Part shown: positions 25,656 through 35,612 of the stretch, one piece after another
How positions within the stretch are numbered: position 1 is the stretch's first letter
How the letters are laid out: the number at the start of each line of letters is the position of its first letter
Assembly: GCF_030816715.1 (NCBI RefSeq)
Contig: NZ_JAUSYH010000001.1
Location: 7,564,001-7,628,000, forward strand
Direction: 5' to 3'
Length of the DNA stretch: 64,000 nt
From: Streptomyces achromogenes
GTDB lineage: Bacteria > Actinomycetota > Actinomycetes > Streptomycetales > Streptomycetaceae
Notes under the pieces: model-generated
The model's input: the letters and a program-made list of their open reading frames with translations, nothing else
Databases searched by the model: none
What the model was told of the DNA's origin: nothing
Position numbers and translations under genes: made by a program

Positions 25656-26678
25656 ATGGCCATGCCGCTGCGCCAGTCCATCAAGGTCGCTACATACCTG
25701 GCTGAACAGAAGCTCCGCAAGCGGGACAAGTTCCCGCTCATCGTCGAGCTGGAACCCCTCTTCGCCTGCAACCTCAAGTGCGAGGGCTGCGGCAAGATCC
25801 AGCACCCGGCGGGAGTGCTCAAACAGCGCATGCCGGTCGCCCAGGCCGTCGGCGCGGTGCTGGAGTCCGGCGCGCCGATGGTGTCCATCGCGGGCGGCGA
25901 GCCCCTGATGCACCCTCAGATCGACGAGATCGTCCGGCAGTTGGTGGCGAAGAGGAAGTACGTGTTCCTCTGCACCAACGCCATGCTGCTGCGCAAGAAG
26001 ATGGAGAAGTTCACGCCTTCGCCCTACTTCGCCTTCGCCGTGCACATCGACGGACTGCGGGAGCGGCACGACGAGTCGGTGGCGAAGGAAGGCGTCTTCG
26101 ACGAGGCCGTGGCGGCCATCAAGGAGGCCAAGCGGCGCGGTTTCCGGGTGACCACCAACTCGACCTTCTTCAACACCGACACCCCGCAGACCATCGTCGA
26201 GGTGCTCAACTTCCTCAACGACGACCTCAAGGTCGACGAGATGATGATCTCGCCCGCCTACGCCTACGAGAAGGCGCCCGACCAGGAGCACTTCCTGGGG
26301 GTGGAGCAGACCCGCGAACTGTTCAAGAAGGCGTTCTCGGGCGGCAACCGGCGTCGCTGGCGGCTCAACCACTCGCCGCTGTTCCTCGACTTCCTCGAGG
26401 GCAAGGTCGACTTCCCGTGCACCGCGTGGGCCATCCCGAACTACTCGCTGTTCGGCTGGCAGCGCCCCTGCTACCTGATGAGCGACGGATACGTGCCCAC
26501 GTACCGCGAACTCATCGAGGAGACCGACTGGGACAAGTACGGCCGCGGCAAGGACCCCCGCTGCGCCAACTGCATGGCGCACTGCGGCTACGAGCCGACC
26601 GCCGTCCTCGCCACCATGGGGTCGTTGAAGGAGTCCCTGCGCGCGATGCGCGAGACCGTCAGCGGAAACCGGGAGTGA
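25656..26678 (+). CDS. hpnH: Adenosylhopene synthase HpnH, radical SAM
   Basis: 340 aa. ATG 25656 is chosen because GGAGGTGA stands 5 bases upstream; a GTG at 25647 is in frame. The radical-SAM cluster motif C-x3-C-x2-C appears as FACNLKCEGCGK near residue 38, with AGGEPLMHP as the SAM-binding GGE segment. A C-terminal cysteine set (CYLMSDGYVP, then CANCMAHCGYEP) is typical of the HpnH/SPASM-like region. It adds 5'-deoxyadenosyl to hopene, starting C35 hopanoid side-chain formation. Confidence 0.95.
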   Translation: MAMPLRQSIKVATYLAEQKLRKRDKFPLIVELEPLFACNLKCEGCGKIQHPAGVLKQRMPVAQAVGAVLESGAPMVSIAGGEPLMHPQIDEIVRQLVAKRKYVFLCTNAMLLRKKMEKFTPSPYFAFAVHIDGLRERHDESVAKEGVFDEAVAAIKEAKRRGFRVTTNSTFFNTDTPQTIVEVLNFLNDDLKVDEMMISPAYAYEKAPDQEHFLGVEQTRELFKKAFSGGNRRRWRLNHSPLFLDFLEGKVDFPCTAWAIPNYSLFGWQRPCYLMSDGYVPTYRELIEETDWDKYGRGKDPRCANCMAHCGYEPTAVLATMGSLKESLRAMRETVSGNRE

Positions 26679-26682
26679 GGCG

Positions 26683-27858
<1,176 letters not shown>

Positions 27859-27888
27859 GGCAGGGCACGGACCGAGAGGGGGACCGAC

Positions 27889-29811
27889 GTGACGATCCTG
27901 GAGACCATCCGGCAACCACGCGACCTGAAGGCGCTTTCCGAGGCGGAACTCGGTGAACTGGCGGACGAGATAAGAGAGTTTTTGATCCACGCGGTCGCCA
28001 GGACCGGTGGACATCTGGGGCCCAACCTGGGCGTGGTGGAACTGACCGTCGCCCTGCACCGGGTGTTCGAGTCGCCGGACGATCGCATCCTGTGGGACAC
28101 CGGCCACCAGAGCTATGTGCACAAGCTTCTGACGGGCCGTCAGGACTTCTCCAAGCTGCGCGGGAAGGGCGGCCTGTCCGGCTACCCCTCGCGCGAGGAG
28201 TCCGTCCACGACGTCATCGAGAACAGTCACGCCTCCACCGCGCTGGGCTGGGCCGACGGGCTCGCCAAGGCGCGCCAGGTGCGGGGCGGGAAGGGTCATG
28301 TGGTCGCGGTCGTCGGCGACGGCGCGCTCACCGGCGGCATGGCCTGGGAGGCGCTGAACAACATCGCGGCCGCCAGGGACCGTCCGCTGATCATCGTCGT
28401 CAACGACAACGAGCGGTCGTACGCGCCCACCATCGGCGGCCTCGCCCACCACCTGGCGGCGCTGCGCACGACCGACGGCTACGAGAGGGTGCTGGCCTGG
28501 GGGAAGGACGTCCTGCTGCGCACCCCGCTGGTCGGGCACACCGTCTACGAGTCCCTGCACGGCGCGAAGAAGGGCTTCAAGGACGCCTTCGCCCCCCAGG
28601 GCATGTTCGAGGACCTCGGTCTGAAGTACGTCGGCCCGATCGACGGGCACGACGTCAAGGCCGTCGAGTCCGCGCTGCGGCGGGCGAAGCGCTTCCACGG
28701 GCCGGTGCTGGTGCACTGCCTGACCGAGAAGGGCCGCGGCTACGAACCCGCCCTCGCCCACGAGGAGGACCACTTCCACACCGTGGGCGCGATGGACCCG
28801 CTCACCTGCGCCCCGCTCGCGCCCGCCGGCGGGCCGTCCTGGACGTCCGTCTTCGGCGACGAGATGGTGTCGATCGGTGAGGAGCGCGACGACGTCGTGG
28901 CGATCACCGCGGCGATGCTGCACCCGGTGGGGCTCGGCAGGTTCGCCGAACGCTTCCCGGACCGCGTCTGGGACGTCGGCATAGCGGAGCAGCACGCGAC
29001 GGTGAGCGCGGCGGGCCTGGCGACCGGCGGCCTGCACCCCGTCGTTGCCGTCTACGCGACCTTCCTCAACCGCGCCTTCGACCAGCTGCTGATGGACGTG
29101 GCGCTGCACCGCTGCGGGGTGACGTTCGTCCTGGACCGGGCCGGGGTCACCGGCGTCGACGGGGCGTCCCACAACGGGATGTGGGACCTGTCCGTGCTCC
29201 AGGTCGTGCCCGGACTGAGAATCGCCGCCCCGCGCGACGCCGACCAGCTCCGCGCCCAGCTGCGGGAGGCCGTCGCGGTGGACGACGCGCCGACGGTGAT
29301 CCGCTTCCCCAAGGAGTCGGTCGGACCCGAGATCCCGGCGGTCGGCACGGTGGGCGGCATGGACGTCCTGCACCGCGCCGACCGGCCCGAGGTGCTGCTG
29401 GTGGCCGTCGGCGTGATGGCTCCGGTGTGCCTGCGGGCCGCCGAGCTGCTGCGGGCGCGGGGGGTCGCCTGCACGGTCGTCGACCCGCGGTGGGTCAAAC
29501 CCGTCGACCGGGCCCTGCCCGGTCTCGCCGCCGAGCACCGGCTGGTGGCGGTCGTGGAGGACAACAGCCGGGCGGCGGGCGTCGGATCGGCGGTGGCGCT
29601 GGCCCTCGGGGACGCCGAGGTCGACGTGCCCGTCCGGCGGTTCGGCATTCCGGAGCAGTTCCTCGCGCACGCCAAGCGCGGCGAGGTGCTCGCCGACGTC
29701 GGTCTCACGCCCGTCGAGATCGCCGGCCGGATCAGCGCGAGCCTGGCCGTGCGGGGCGTCACGTCCGCCGACGGTCCGCTCGCCGGCACACTCGAGGAGA
29801 AGCCCGAATGA
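27889..29811 (+). CDS. dxs: 1-deoxy-D-xylulose-5-phosphate synthase
   Basis: 640 aa from GTG 27889, preceded by GAGAGGGGGA. Transketolase-like enzyme using thiamine diphosphate: GHLGPNLGVVELTVALHRVF, then DTGHQSYVHKLLTGR. The cofactor motif GDGALTGGMAWEALNNIA is near residue 145, and the pyrimidine-domain catalytic block DVGIAEQHATVSAAGLA (Glu) is near residue 362. It condenses pyruvate and glyceraldehyde-3-phosphate, the first step of the MEP pathway. The next gene overlaps by ATGA. As with ispG, its presence inside the operon suggests dedicated precursor supply for hopanoids. Confidence 0.97.
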   Translation: MTILETIRQPRDLKALSEAELGELADEIREFLIHAVARTGGHLGPNLGVVELTVALHRVFESPDDRILWDTGHQSYVHKLLTGRQDFSKLRGKGGLSGYPSREESVHDVIENSHASTALGWADGLAKARQVRGGKGHVVAVVGDGALTGGMAWEALNNIAAARDRPLIIVVNDNERSYAPTIGGLAHHLAALRTTDGYERVLAWGKDVLLRTPLVGHTVYESLHGAKKGFKDAFAPQGMFEDLGLKYVGPIDGHDVKAVESALRRAKRFHGPVLVHCLTEKGRGYEPALAHEEDHFHTVGAMDPLTCAPLAPAGGPSWTSVFGDEMVSIGEERDDVVAITAAMLHPVGLGRFAERFPDRVWDVGIAEQHATVSAAGLATGGLHPVVAVYATFLNRAFDQLLMDVALHRCGVTFVLDRAGVTGVDGASHNGMWDLSVLQVVPGLRIAAPRDADQLRAQLREAVAVDDAPTVIRFPKESVGPEIPAVGTVGGMDVLHRADRPEVLLVAVGVMAPVCLRAAELLRARGVACTVVDPRWVKPVDRALPGLAAEHRLVAVVEDNSRAAGVGSAVALALGDAEVDVPVRRFGIPEQFLAHAKRGEVLADVGLTPVEIAGRISASLAVRGVTSADGPLAGTLEEKPE

Positions 29812-31193
29812 CCACGGAGTTCGACCTCGGCGCGCTGCTGGCCGAGCGCGGCGCCGAGCGCTACGAGCTGCACGGCAGGTATCTCAATCACCAGCTGCCG
29901 CGCATGCTGCACACCCTCGGCTTCGACAAGGTCTACGAGCGGGGCGAGGGCGCCTACTTCTGGGACGCCGAGGGCCACGACTACCTGGACATGCTCGCCG
30001 GGTTCGGGGTGATGGGCCTCGGCCGTCACCACCCCGTCGTCCGCAAGGCGCTGCACGACGTCCTCGACGCGGGGCTCGCCGACCTCACCCGTTTCGACTG
30101 CCAGCCGCTGCCGGGGCTGCTGGCCGAGAAGCTGCTCGCGCACAGCCCCCACCTGGACCGGGCGTTCTTCGGCAACAGCGGCACCGAAGCGGTGGAGACG
30201 GCGCTGAAGTTCGCCCGGTACGCCACCGGCCGGCCCAGGATCCTGTACTGCGACCACGCCTTCCACGGGCTCACCACCGGCTCGCTGTCGGTGAACGGCG
30301 AGTCGGGCTTCCGGGACGGCTTCGCCCCGCTGCTGCCCGACACGGCGGTCCCCCTCGGCGATCTCGACGCGCTGGCACGGGAGTTGAAGAAGGGTGACGT
30401 CGCCGCCCTGATCGTCGAGCCGATCCAGGGCAAGGGGGTGCACGAGGCGCCGCCCGGCTATCTGCGTGCGGCCCAGGAACTGCTGCACAAGCACAAGGCG
30501 CTGCTCATCGCGGACGAGGTGCAGACGGGCCTCGGGCGGACCGGCGACTTCTACGCCTACCAGCACGAGGAGGGCGTCGAGCCGGACCTCGTGTGCGTGG
30601 CCAAGGCGCTCTCCGGCGGCTATGTGCCGGTCGGGGCCACCCTCGGCAAAGACCGGATCTTCAAGAAGGTCTACTCCTCGATGGACCGGGTGCTGGTGCA
30701 CTCGGCGAGCTTCGGCTCCAACGCGCAGGCCATGGCGGCCGGGCTCGCCGTGCTGTCCGTCATGGAGAACGAGCAGATCGTGGCGAACGCCCGGGCCACC
30801 GGCGACCTGCTCAGGACCCGGCTGGCGGCCCTCGTCGACACGTACGAGCTGCTGGCCGACGTCCGCGGTCGGGGTCTGATGATCGGCATCGAGTTCGGAA
30901 AACCCAGATCGCTGAAGCTGCGCGGCCGCTGGACGATGCTCCAGGCGGCCCGCAAGGGACTCTTCGCGCAGATGGTGGTCGTGCCGCTGCTGCAACGCCA
31001 CCGGATCCTCACCCAGGTCTCCGGCGACCATCTGGAGGTGATCAAGCTGATCCCGCCGCTGATCGTCGGGGAGCGGGAGGTGGACCGGTTCGTCGACGCC
31101 TTCACCGCGGTGATGGACGAAGCGCACAGCGGCGGCGGACTGATGTGGGACTTCAGCAAGACCCTGGTCAAGCAGGCGGTCGCCAACCGCTGA
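29808..31193 (+). CDS. hpnO: Hopanoid-pathway class III aminotransferase HpnO
   Basis: 461 aa; ATG 29808 overlaps the dxs stop. PLP-dependent class III fold: GEGAYFWDAEGHDYLDMLAG at the start, FFGNSGTEAVETALKFARYA near residue 120, and the cofactor Asp in LLIADEVQTGLGRTG near residue 230. The PLP lysine is in CVAKALSGGYVPVGA near residue 265. It is longer than ornithine-type transaminases, matching HpnO, which converts ribosylhopane-derived aldehyde to aminobacteriohopanetriol. With hpnG and hpnH this predicts an amino-C35 hopanoid. A block of palindromes follows before the XRE regulator. Confidence 0.93.
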   Translation: MTTEFDLGALLAERGAERYELHGRYLNHQLPRMLHTLGFDKVYERGEGAYFWDAEGHDYLDMLAGFGVMGLGRHHPVVRKALHDVLDAGLADLTRFDCQPLPGLLAEKLLAHSPHLDRAFFGNSGTEAVETALKFARYATGRPRILYCDHAFHGLTTGSLSVNGESGFRDGFAPLLPDTAVPLGDLDALARELKKGDVAALIVEPIQGKGVHEAPPGYLRAAQELLHKHKALLIADEVQTGLGRTGDFYAYQHEEGVEPDLVCVAKALSGGYVPVGATLGKDRIFKKVYSSMDRVLVHSASFGSNAQAMAAGLAVLSVMENEQIVANARATGDLLRTRLAALVDTYELLADVRGRGLMIGIEFGKPRSLKLRGRWTMLQAARKGLFAQMVVVPLLQRHRILTQVSGDHLEVIKLIPPLIVGEREVDRFVDAFTAVMDEAHSGGGLMWDFSKTLVKQAVANR

Positions 31194-31227
31194 CGCCCCG
31201 ACCGCTGACGCCGTCGGCGGCAGCGCC

Positions 31228-31276
31228 GCCCGTTTTGCCTCTGAGGCAAGAGATTTGCCGCAGAGGCAAAACGGGC
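31228..31276 (+). promoter_or_regulatory. Twin palindromic operator upstream of the XRE-cupin gene
   Basis: Two related 15-base palindromes, 20 bases apart start to start (about two helical turns). Site 1 is 31235-31249, ttgcctctgaggcaa, perfect around one central base. Site 2 is 31255-31269, ttgccgcagaggcaa, with one mismatched pair. The outer arms also form a perfect 16-base inverted repeat, 31228-31243 with 31261-31276. The block ends 13 bases before the XRE-cupin ATG, so autoregulation is the simplest reading. The same DNA could form a hairpin ending hpnO transcripts. Confidence 0.65.
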
Positions 31277-31289
31277 GTCCAATAAAGGC

Positions 31290-31922
31290 ATGAGCTCAAC
31301 CGAGTCCGAGCACCCGGCTCAACAGCCCGAGACGCTCTCCGCCGTCGCCCCGCAACTGCGCGACCTGCGCCGCCGGGCCGCCCTCACCCTCGAGACCGCC
31401 GCCCGGGCGGCCGGGCTCTCGCCCGCGCATCTCTCCCGGCTGGAGACCGGGCAGCGGCAGCCCTCGCTGCCGATGCTGCTCGCTCTCGCCCGCGTCTACG
31501 GTACGACGGTCTCGGAGCTGCTCGGCGAGACGGCCGCCGACCGGGACGCCGTGGTGCGCGCCGCCACCATGGAGCCGACCCGCGCGGGCGGGTGGACGTA
31601 CTGGCAGACCGGCGCCTCCGGGCGGGCGATGCAGGCCCTGCGGGTCCACGTCCCGTACGGGGCGCAGGGCGACATCGTGCGGGTGCACCCCGGCGAGGAA
31701 TGGCTGCACGTACTGCGCGGGCGGCTGCGGCTGCGCCTCGCGGACACCACGGAGCTGCTCGGGCCCGGTGACAGCGCGCACTTCGACTCGCTCACCCCGC
31801 ACCGCATCGCCGCCCAGGACGCCGACGGGGTCGAGCTCCTGTTCGTCCACACCCTGCTGCAGAGCCCCACGGCCACGCTGTGCCTGGGCCCCAACCCGTC
31901 GGAGACCGGAGTGACGTCATGA
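31290..31922 (+). CDS. XRE-family regulator with C-terminal cupin domain
   Basis: 210 aa. Residues 15-75 form an XRE helix-turn-helix (LRDLRRRAALTLETAARAAG, then LSPAHLSRLETGQRQPSL). Residues 120-200 form a small cupin (VHPGEEWLHVLRGRLRLRLA, then GPGDSAHFDSLTPHRI). This is the common sensor-repressor plan in which the cupin binds a small ligand. The gene follows the hopanoid operon by 97 bases and has twin palindromes in its promoter. It may control itself and the small membrane protein coupled to it. No copy of the palindrome was found before hpnC, so control of the hopanoid genes is not shown. Confidence 0.88.
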   Translation: MSSTESEHPAQQPETLSAVAPQLRDLRRRAALTLETAARAAGLSPAHLSRLETGQRQPSLPMLLALARVYGTTVSELLGETAADRDAVVRAATMEPTRAGGWTYWQTGASGRAMQALRVHVPYGAQGDIVRVHPGEEWLHVLRGRLRLRLADTTELLGPGDSAHFDSLTPHRIAAQDADGVELLFVHTLLQSPTATLCLGPNPSETGVTS

Positions 31923-32041
31923 GCGACATCGAGGAGAAGTTCCCCCGCACCCTGTGGATCCGGCTGATCATCTACATCGCCGTCGGACATCTCTTCGCGG
32001 GGTTCCTCTGGCTGCTGTTCGAGGTGGGCGCCAAGCAGTAG
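31919..32041 (+). CDS. Small 40-aa single-pass membrane protein (DUF6126-like)
   Basis: ATG 31919 overlaps the XRE-cupin stop as ATGA. The product begins MSDIEEKFPRTLWIR and continues with one membrane segment, LIIYIAVGHLFAGFLWLLFE, ending GAKQ. It resembles a tiny Streptomyces family I recall as DUF6126, which is typically found beside XRE-cupin genes. The Arg-rich side before the helix predicts N-in topology. Function unknown; the coupling suggests it works with, or is reported on by, the regulator. It is convergent with the phosphatase gene, eight bases away. Confidence 0.75.
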   Translation: MSDIEEKFPRTLWIRLIIYIAVGHLFAGFLWLLFEVGAKQ

Positions 32042-32049
32042 CGCGGCCG

Positions 32050-32847
32050 TCAGTCCAGGAGCCGCTCGCGCAGTCGGGCGCGGGTCTCGGGGGAGAGGCC
32101 GAGGCCCCGTTCCAGATAGGCGTCGACGCCGCCCCAGGTCTGCTCCACGGTCTCGAAGGCCGCCTCGAGATACTCCGCGCGGGCGTCGAAGAGCGGGCCG
32201 AGCAGTTCCATGACCTCGGGGGAGTAGGCGGCGGCCGAGGTGGCGCTGCGGCGCACCTTGTAGCGGCGGTGCTTGGCGTTGGACTCCAGGTAGTCGCCGA
32301 GGATCGCCTCGCGCTCCACGCCCACGGCGAGCAGCGTCACCGCGACGGACAGGCCCGCGCGGTCCTTGCCCGCCGCGCAGTGCATCAGCGCCGGCACGCT
32401 GTCCTCGGCGAGCGCGTGCAGCACCTGTGAGTGCTCCGCCGTGCGCTCCGTGACGATCCTGCGGTAGGAGGCGATCATCCGGCCGGCCGCCTTGCCGTCG
32501 CCGAGGATGCCGCGCAGCTGGTCGATCTCGCCGTCCCGCACCATCTTCCAGAACTCGGCGCCGTCCGCCGGGTCCGACAGGGGCAGGTTCACGTTGCGCA
32601 CGCCCGGCAGTTCGACGTCCGGGCCCTCCAGCTTCTGGTCCGCGGTGTTGCGGAAGTCGAAGACGGTGTGCAGGCCCAGGCCGGCGAGGAACGCCGCGTC
32701 CTCGTCGGTCGCGTGCGCGAGGTGGCCGCTGCGGAACAGCACGCCGTGGCGCACGCGCCGGCCGTCGACGGTCGGCAGACCCCCCACGTCCCGGAAGTTG
32801 CGCACGCCGGCCAGCTCGGGCTCGGTCGACGGGATCTGCTGCGTCAC
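32050..32847 (-). CDS. Tyrosine-protein phosphatase (PTP-like, dual-specificity type)
   Basis: 265 aa from GTG 32847, preceded by GGAGGGAG. The N-terminal block AGVRNFRDVGGLPTVDG near residue 14 and VLFRSGHLAHATDEDAAFLA are typical of the Y-phosphatase3 family. The catalytic P-loop HCAAGKDRAG (Cys-x5-Arg) is near residue 152, with VFDFRNTADQ supplying the general-acid region. Relatives hydrolyse phosphotyrosine or phosphoinositides. No signal peptide, so it is cytosolic. Its target is unknown. Confidence 0.92.
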   Translation of the reverse strand: MTQQIPSTEPELAGVRNFRDVGGLPTVDGRRVRHGVLFRSGHLAHATDEDAAFLAGLGLHTVFDFRNTADQKLEGPDVELPGVRNVNLPLSDPADGAEFWKMVRDGEIDQLRGILGDGKAAGRMIASYRRIVTERTAEHSQVLHALAEDSVPALMHCAAGKDRAGLSVAVTLLAVGVEREAILGDYLESNAKHRRYKVRRSATSAAAYSPEVMELLGPLFDARAEYLEAAFETVEQTWGGVDAYLERGLGLSPETRARLRERLLD

Positions 32848-33028
32848 GGGGGCTCCCTCCCAGTCGGTCCGCGTCGGCGCGGCTCGTGGTGGCCGACAGG
32901 ACCTCCTCGACCATACGACACGGGTCGTCGGGGCAACGCGTCGTCCGCAGGCCGGCCGGTCGGGCGTCCGCCCAGGTGGGGCGTCGTCCGCCGGAAGTTG
33001 CCGGACGGGCCGACCGCGTCCGATGATG

Positions 33029-33058
33029 TTGACGCTTGATCGCACCTGTTCGTATCAG
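33029..33058 (+). promoter_or_regulatory. Promoter of the alpha-galactosidase gene
   Basis: TTGACG (33029-33034), an 18-base spacer and TATCAG (33053-33058) form a housekeeping-type promoter. The ATG follows 12 bases later, so the 5' leader would be only a few bases long. This may explain the poor ribosome-binding site (leaderless or near-leaderless message). Confidence 0.5.
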
Positions 33059-33070
33059 TGGGGGTTTTTG

Positions 33071-35146
33071 ATGCCCGAGATCGCCGACGCCGGCCGCACC
33101 TGGGTCCTGTCCGGGCCCACGAGCAGTTATGCCCTCCACCTGACCGAGGCCCACGAGCTGGTCCATCTGCACTGGGGCCCGCGCATCGCGCTCGCCGACG
33201 CCGAGGCGCTGGCCGCGCTTCCCTGGTCGGAGCGGGGCGCGTCCTTCGAGTCCCCGCTCGACGGCCGCGAGGAGTACCCGGTCGAGGGCGGCCCCCGGTT
33301 CGTCCGGCCCGCCCTCTCGGTGCGCACCGACGAACGCCGCGGCACCGAATGGACCTTCGAGGCGCACGAGCGGGACGGCGACGAACTGCGGCTGCGCTTC
33401 CGGGACGCCGGCCTCGCCGTCACCCTGCACTACCGGATGCGCGGCGACGTCGTCGAGCGGTGGACGACCCTGCGCAACGAGGGCGAGCAGCCGCTGGAGC
33501 TGCTCCGCGCGGACTCGGCCACCTGGACCCTGCCCGAACGGGACGACTGGCGGCTGTCGCAGCTGCACGGCCGCTGGGCCGCCGAGTCGCGGCTCGCGCG
33601 CACCCCGCTCGGCCACGGCGAGACGGTCATCGGCAGCCGCCGCGGCCACACCGGCCACCAGCACCTGCCCTGGGTCGCCCTCGACACCGACGCCACCGAG
33701 GAGCGCGGCGAGGTCTACGGCTGCGCCCTCGGCTGGTCGGGCTCCTGGCGGATCGCCGTCGCCCGGCTCCCCGACGCGCGTGTGCAGATCACCGGCGGCG
33801 CCGGGTACGACGACTCGGGCCTGCTGCGTCTGACGGCGGGCGAGTCCTTCGCCACGCCGGTCTTCGCCGGCCTGTGGAGCGACGCCGGCTTCGGCGGGGC
33901 GAGCCGCGCCTGGCACGCCTACCAGCGGGCGCATGTGGTCCCGGACGCCGAGCGGGACCGGCCGGTGCTGTTCAACTCCTGGGAGGCCACCTACTTCGAC
34001 ATCTCCGAGGAGCAGCAGGCGACCCTCGCCCGGCGCGCCGCGGCGATCGGCGTCGAGCTCTTCGTGGTGGACGACGGCTGGTTCGGGGCCCGCACCGGCG
34101 ACCATGCCGGGCTCGGTGACTGGCAGCCCAACCCGGACCGCTTCCCGAACGGGCTGAAGCCCCTCGCCGACTACGTGCGCGCCCTCGGCATGCAGTTCGG
34201 CATCTGGGTCGAGCCCGAGATGGTCAACCCGGACAGCGACCTCTACCGGGCGCACCCGGACTGGGTGCAGTTTCAACCCGGACGAAAGCGGACGGAGTTC
34301 CGCAATCAGCTCATGCTGAACCTCGCGCGTGAAGACGTCCAGGAGTACCTCTGGGAACAGCTCGACGGGCTGCTGTCCAGCGCACCGATCGACTACGTCA
34401 AGTGGGACTTCAACCGCTGCTTCACGGACGCCGGCTGGCCGGACGACCCCTATCCGCAACGCCTGTGGGTCGACCACGTACGGGCCCTGTACGGCCTCCT
34501 GGACCGGCTGCGGGCGGCCCACCCGGGCGTCGCCTTCGAGTCCTGCTCGGGCGGCGGCGGGCGCGTCGACCTGGGAATCATGAGCCGCACCGACCAGGTG
34601 TGGACCTCCGACAACACCGACCCGCTGGACCGGCTCGACATCCAGCACGGCTTCAGTCAGATCCACCCCGCACGGGTCATGGCCGCGTGGGTCACCGACA
34701 GCCCCAACACGCAGCTCAACGGGCGGGTCAGCTCGCTGCGCTTCCGGTTCGTCAGCGCGATGGCCGGGGTGCTCGGCGTCGGCGGGGACCTCGCCGAGTG
34801 GAGCGAGGAGGAGCTCGCCGAGGCGCGCCGGTGGGTGGACTGCTACAAAGACATCCGCACCCTCGTGCAGCAGGGCGACCTGTATCGGCTGCGTCCGCCG
34901 GCGGGCGGCCTGAGCGCCGTCCAGTACGTGCTCGGCGACGAGACGGTCGTCCTCGCCTGGCTCCCGGCCCAGCGGTTCGGCGAGCCCGTTCCGGCGCTGC
35001 GGCTGCGCGGACTCGACCCGACGGCGTCGTACGAATGCCGTGAAACAGGTGAAATCCACCGAGGTGCGGTACTCCTGCATCACGGGATGCGCACCGGACT
35101 GCGGGGCGACCTCGATGCGACGGTTATCCGACTGCGTCGTATCTGA
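33071..35146 (+). CDS. Alpha-galactosidase, glycoside hydrolase family 36
   Basis: 691 aa. An N-terminal beta-supersandwich (residues 1-300) is followed by a TIM barrel starting at RPVLFNSWEATYFDI. GH36 landmarks are VVDDGWFGARTGDHAGLGDW, GIWVEPEMVNPDSDLYR, the nucleophile Asp 446 in YVKWDFNR, ESCSGGGGRVDLGI and the acid/base Asp 514 in TSDNTD. A C-terminal beta domain closes the protein. It hydrolyses terminal alpha-1,6-galactosides such as melibiose or raffinose. No signal peptide, so it acts on imported sugar. No sugar transporter gene is adjacent. Confidence 0.95.
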   Translation: MPEIADAGRTWVLSGPTSSYALHLTEAHELVHLHWGPRIALADAEALAALPWSERGASFESPLDGREEYPVEGGPRFVRPALSVRTDERRGTEWTFEAHERDGDELRLRFRDAGLAVTLHYRMRGDVVERWTTLRNEGEQPLELLRADSATWTLPERDDWRLSQLHGRWAAESRLARTPLGHGETVIGSRRGHTGHQHLPWVALDTDATEERGEVYGCALGWSGSWRIAVARLPDARVQITGGAGYDDSGLLRLTAGESFATPVFAGLWSDAGFGGASRAWHAYQRAHVVPDAERDRPVLFNSWEATYFDISEEQQATLARRAAAIGVELFVVDDGWFGARTGDHAGLGDWQPNPDRFPNGLKPLADYVRALGMQFGIWVEPEMVNPDSDLYRAHPDWVQFQPGRKRTEFRNQLMLNLAREDVQEYLWEQLDGLLSSAPIDYVKWDFNRCFTDAGWPDDPYPQRLWVDHVRALYGLLDRLRAAHPGVAFESCSGGGGRVDLGIMSRTDQVWTSDNTDPLDRLDIQHGFSQIHPARVMAAWVTDSPNTQLNGRVSSLRFRFVSAMAGVLGVGGDLAEWSEEELAEARRWVDCYKDIRTLVQQGDLYRLRPPAGGLSAVQYVLGDETVVLAWLPAQRFGEPVPALRLRGLDPTASYECRETGEIHRGAVLLHHGMRTGLRGDLDATVIRLRRI

Positions 35147-35384
35147 GGGTTCTGTCCGAATTGGAATCTTCGTTCCAACTCGCCCTGGAATAGGAAAAGG
35201 TGGAGAAGCGTCACGTGAGCAGCGTCATATCCGTGACCGTACGTCGCCCGTCATGCTCACGTAATTCATGCGGATTTCCGGGGCGCTTGACCCGATAGGG
35301 CCTTTTGGGCTCACGGAGCGTGACCGGGAATTCCCGCGGCGGATCAAGACAAACGCCATCACCGTGCAACCTCTGCTTGTTCCT
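35147..35384. other. Gene-free region after the alpha-galactosidase gene
   Basis: 238 bases, noticeably less GC-rich than the genes. A small inverted repeat TTGGAA-N6-TTCCAA at about 35160-35178 could end the alpha-galactosidase transcript. No credible gene on either strand. Confidence 0.5.
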
Positions 35385-35604
35385 GTGCGTCTTGGTCGCT
35401 TACGTTCCACACCAATCCGGACGGACGCCTAATCCTGCCGCCGCCCGGAATCCGCACACTCACCCGTGCACGGCAGGAGCGGGGGACCCACAGGCATCAC
35501 CGCCTGTTCCGGTCCCGGAACAGGCTCGGGGTAAAGCCGCGTCCCGACGTGGCCGGACATCTCCAGTCCGCACCCGACAGCTCACCTCGCAGGCGCCGGA
35601 GAGG
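35385..35604 (+). ncRNA. c-di-AMP riboswitch (ydaO-yuaA type) upstream of the LysM-M23 gene
   Basis: The leader contains the conserved blocks I know from Streptomyces ydaO-yuaA riboswitches, in order: cgcctaatcctgccgccgcc, gagcgggggaccca (from 35478), ctcggggtaaagccgcgtcc (35525-35544), ccggacatctccagtccgc and cccgacagctcacctcgcag (35572-35591), then GGAGAGGA just before the ATG. In the family, c-di-AMP binding turns expression off. The downstream gene encodes a cell-wall hydrolase, a typical target in actinobacteria. The 5' boundary is approximate. Confidence 0.85.
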
Positions 35605-35612
35605 AATTCGTC

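Noticed and set aside
35225..35410. Leftward 61-codon ORF between the alpha-galactosidase gene and the riboswitch
   Set aside because: Rich in rare codons and Arg/Ser, no ribosome-binding site, and it overlaps the riboswitch region.
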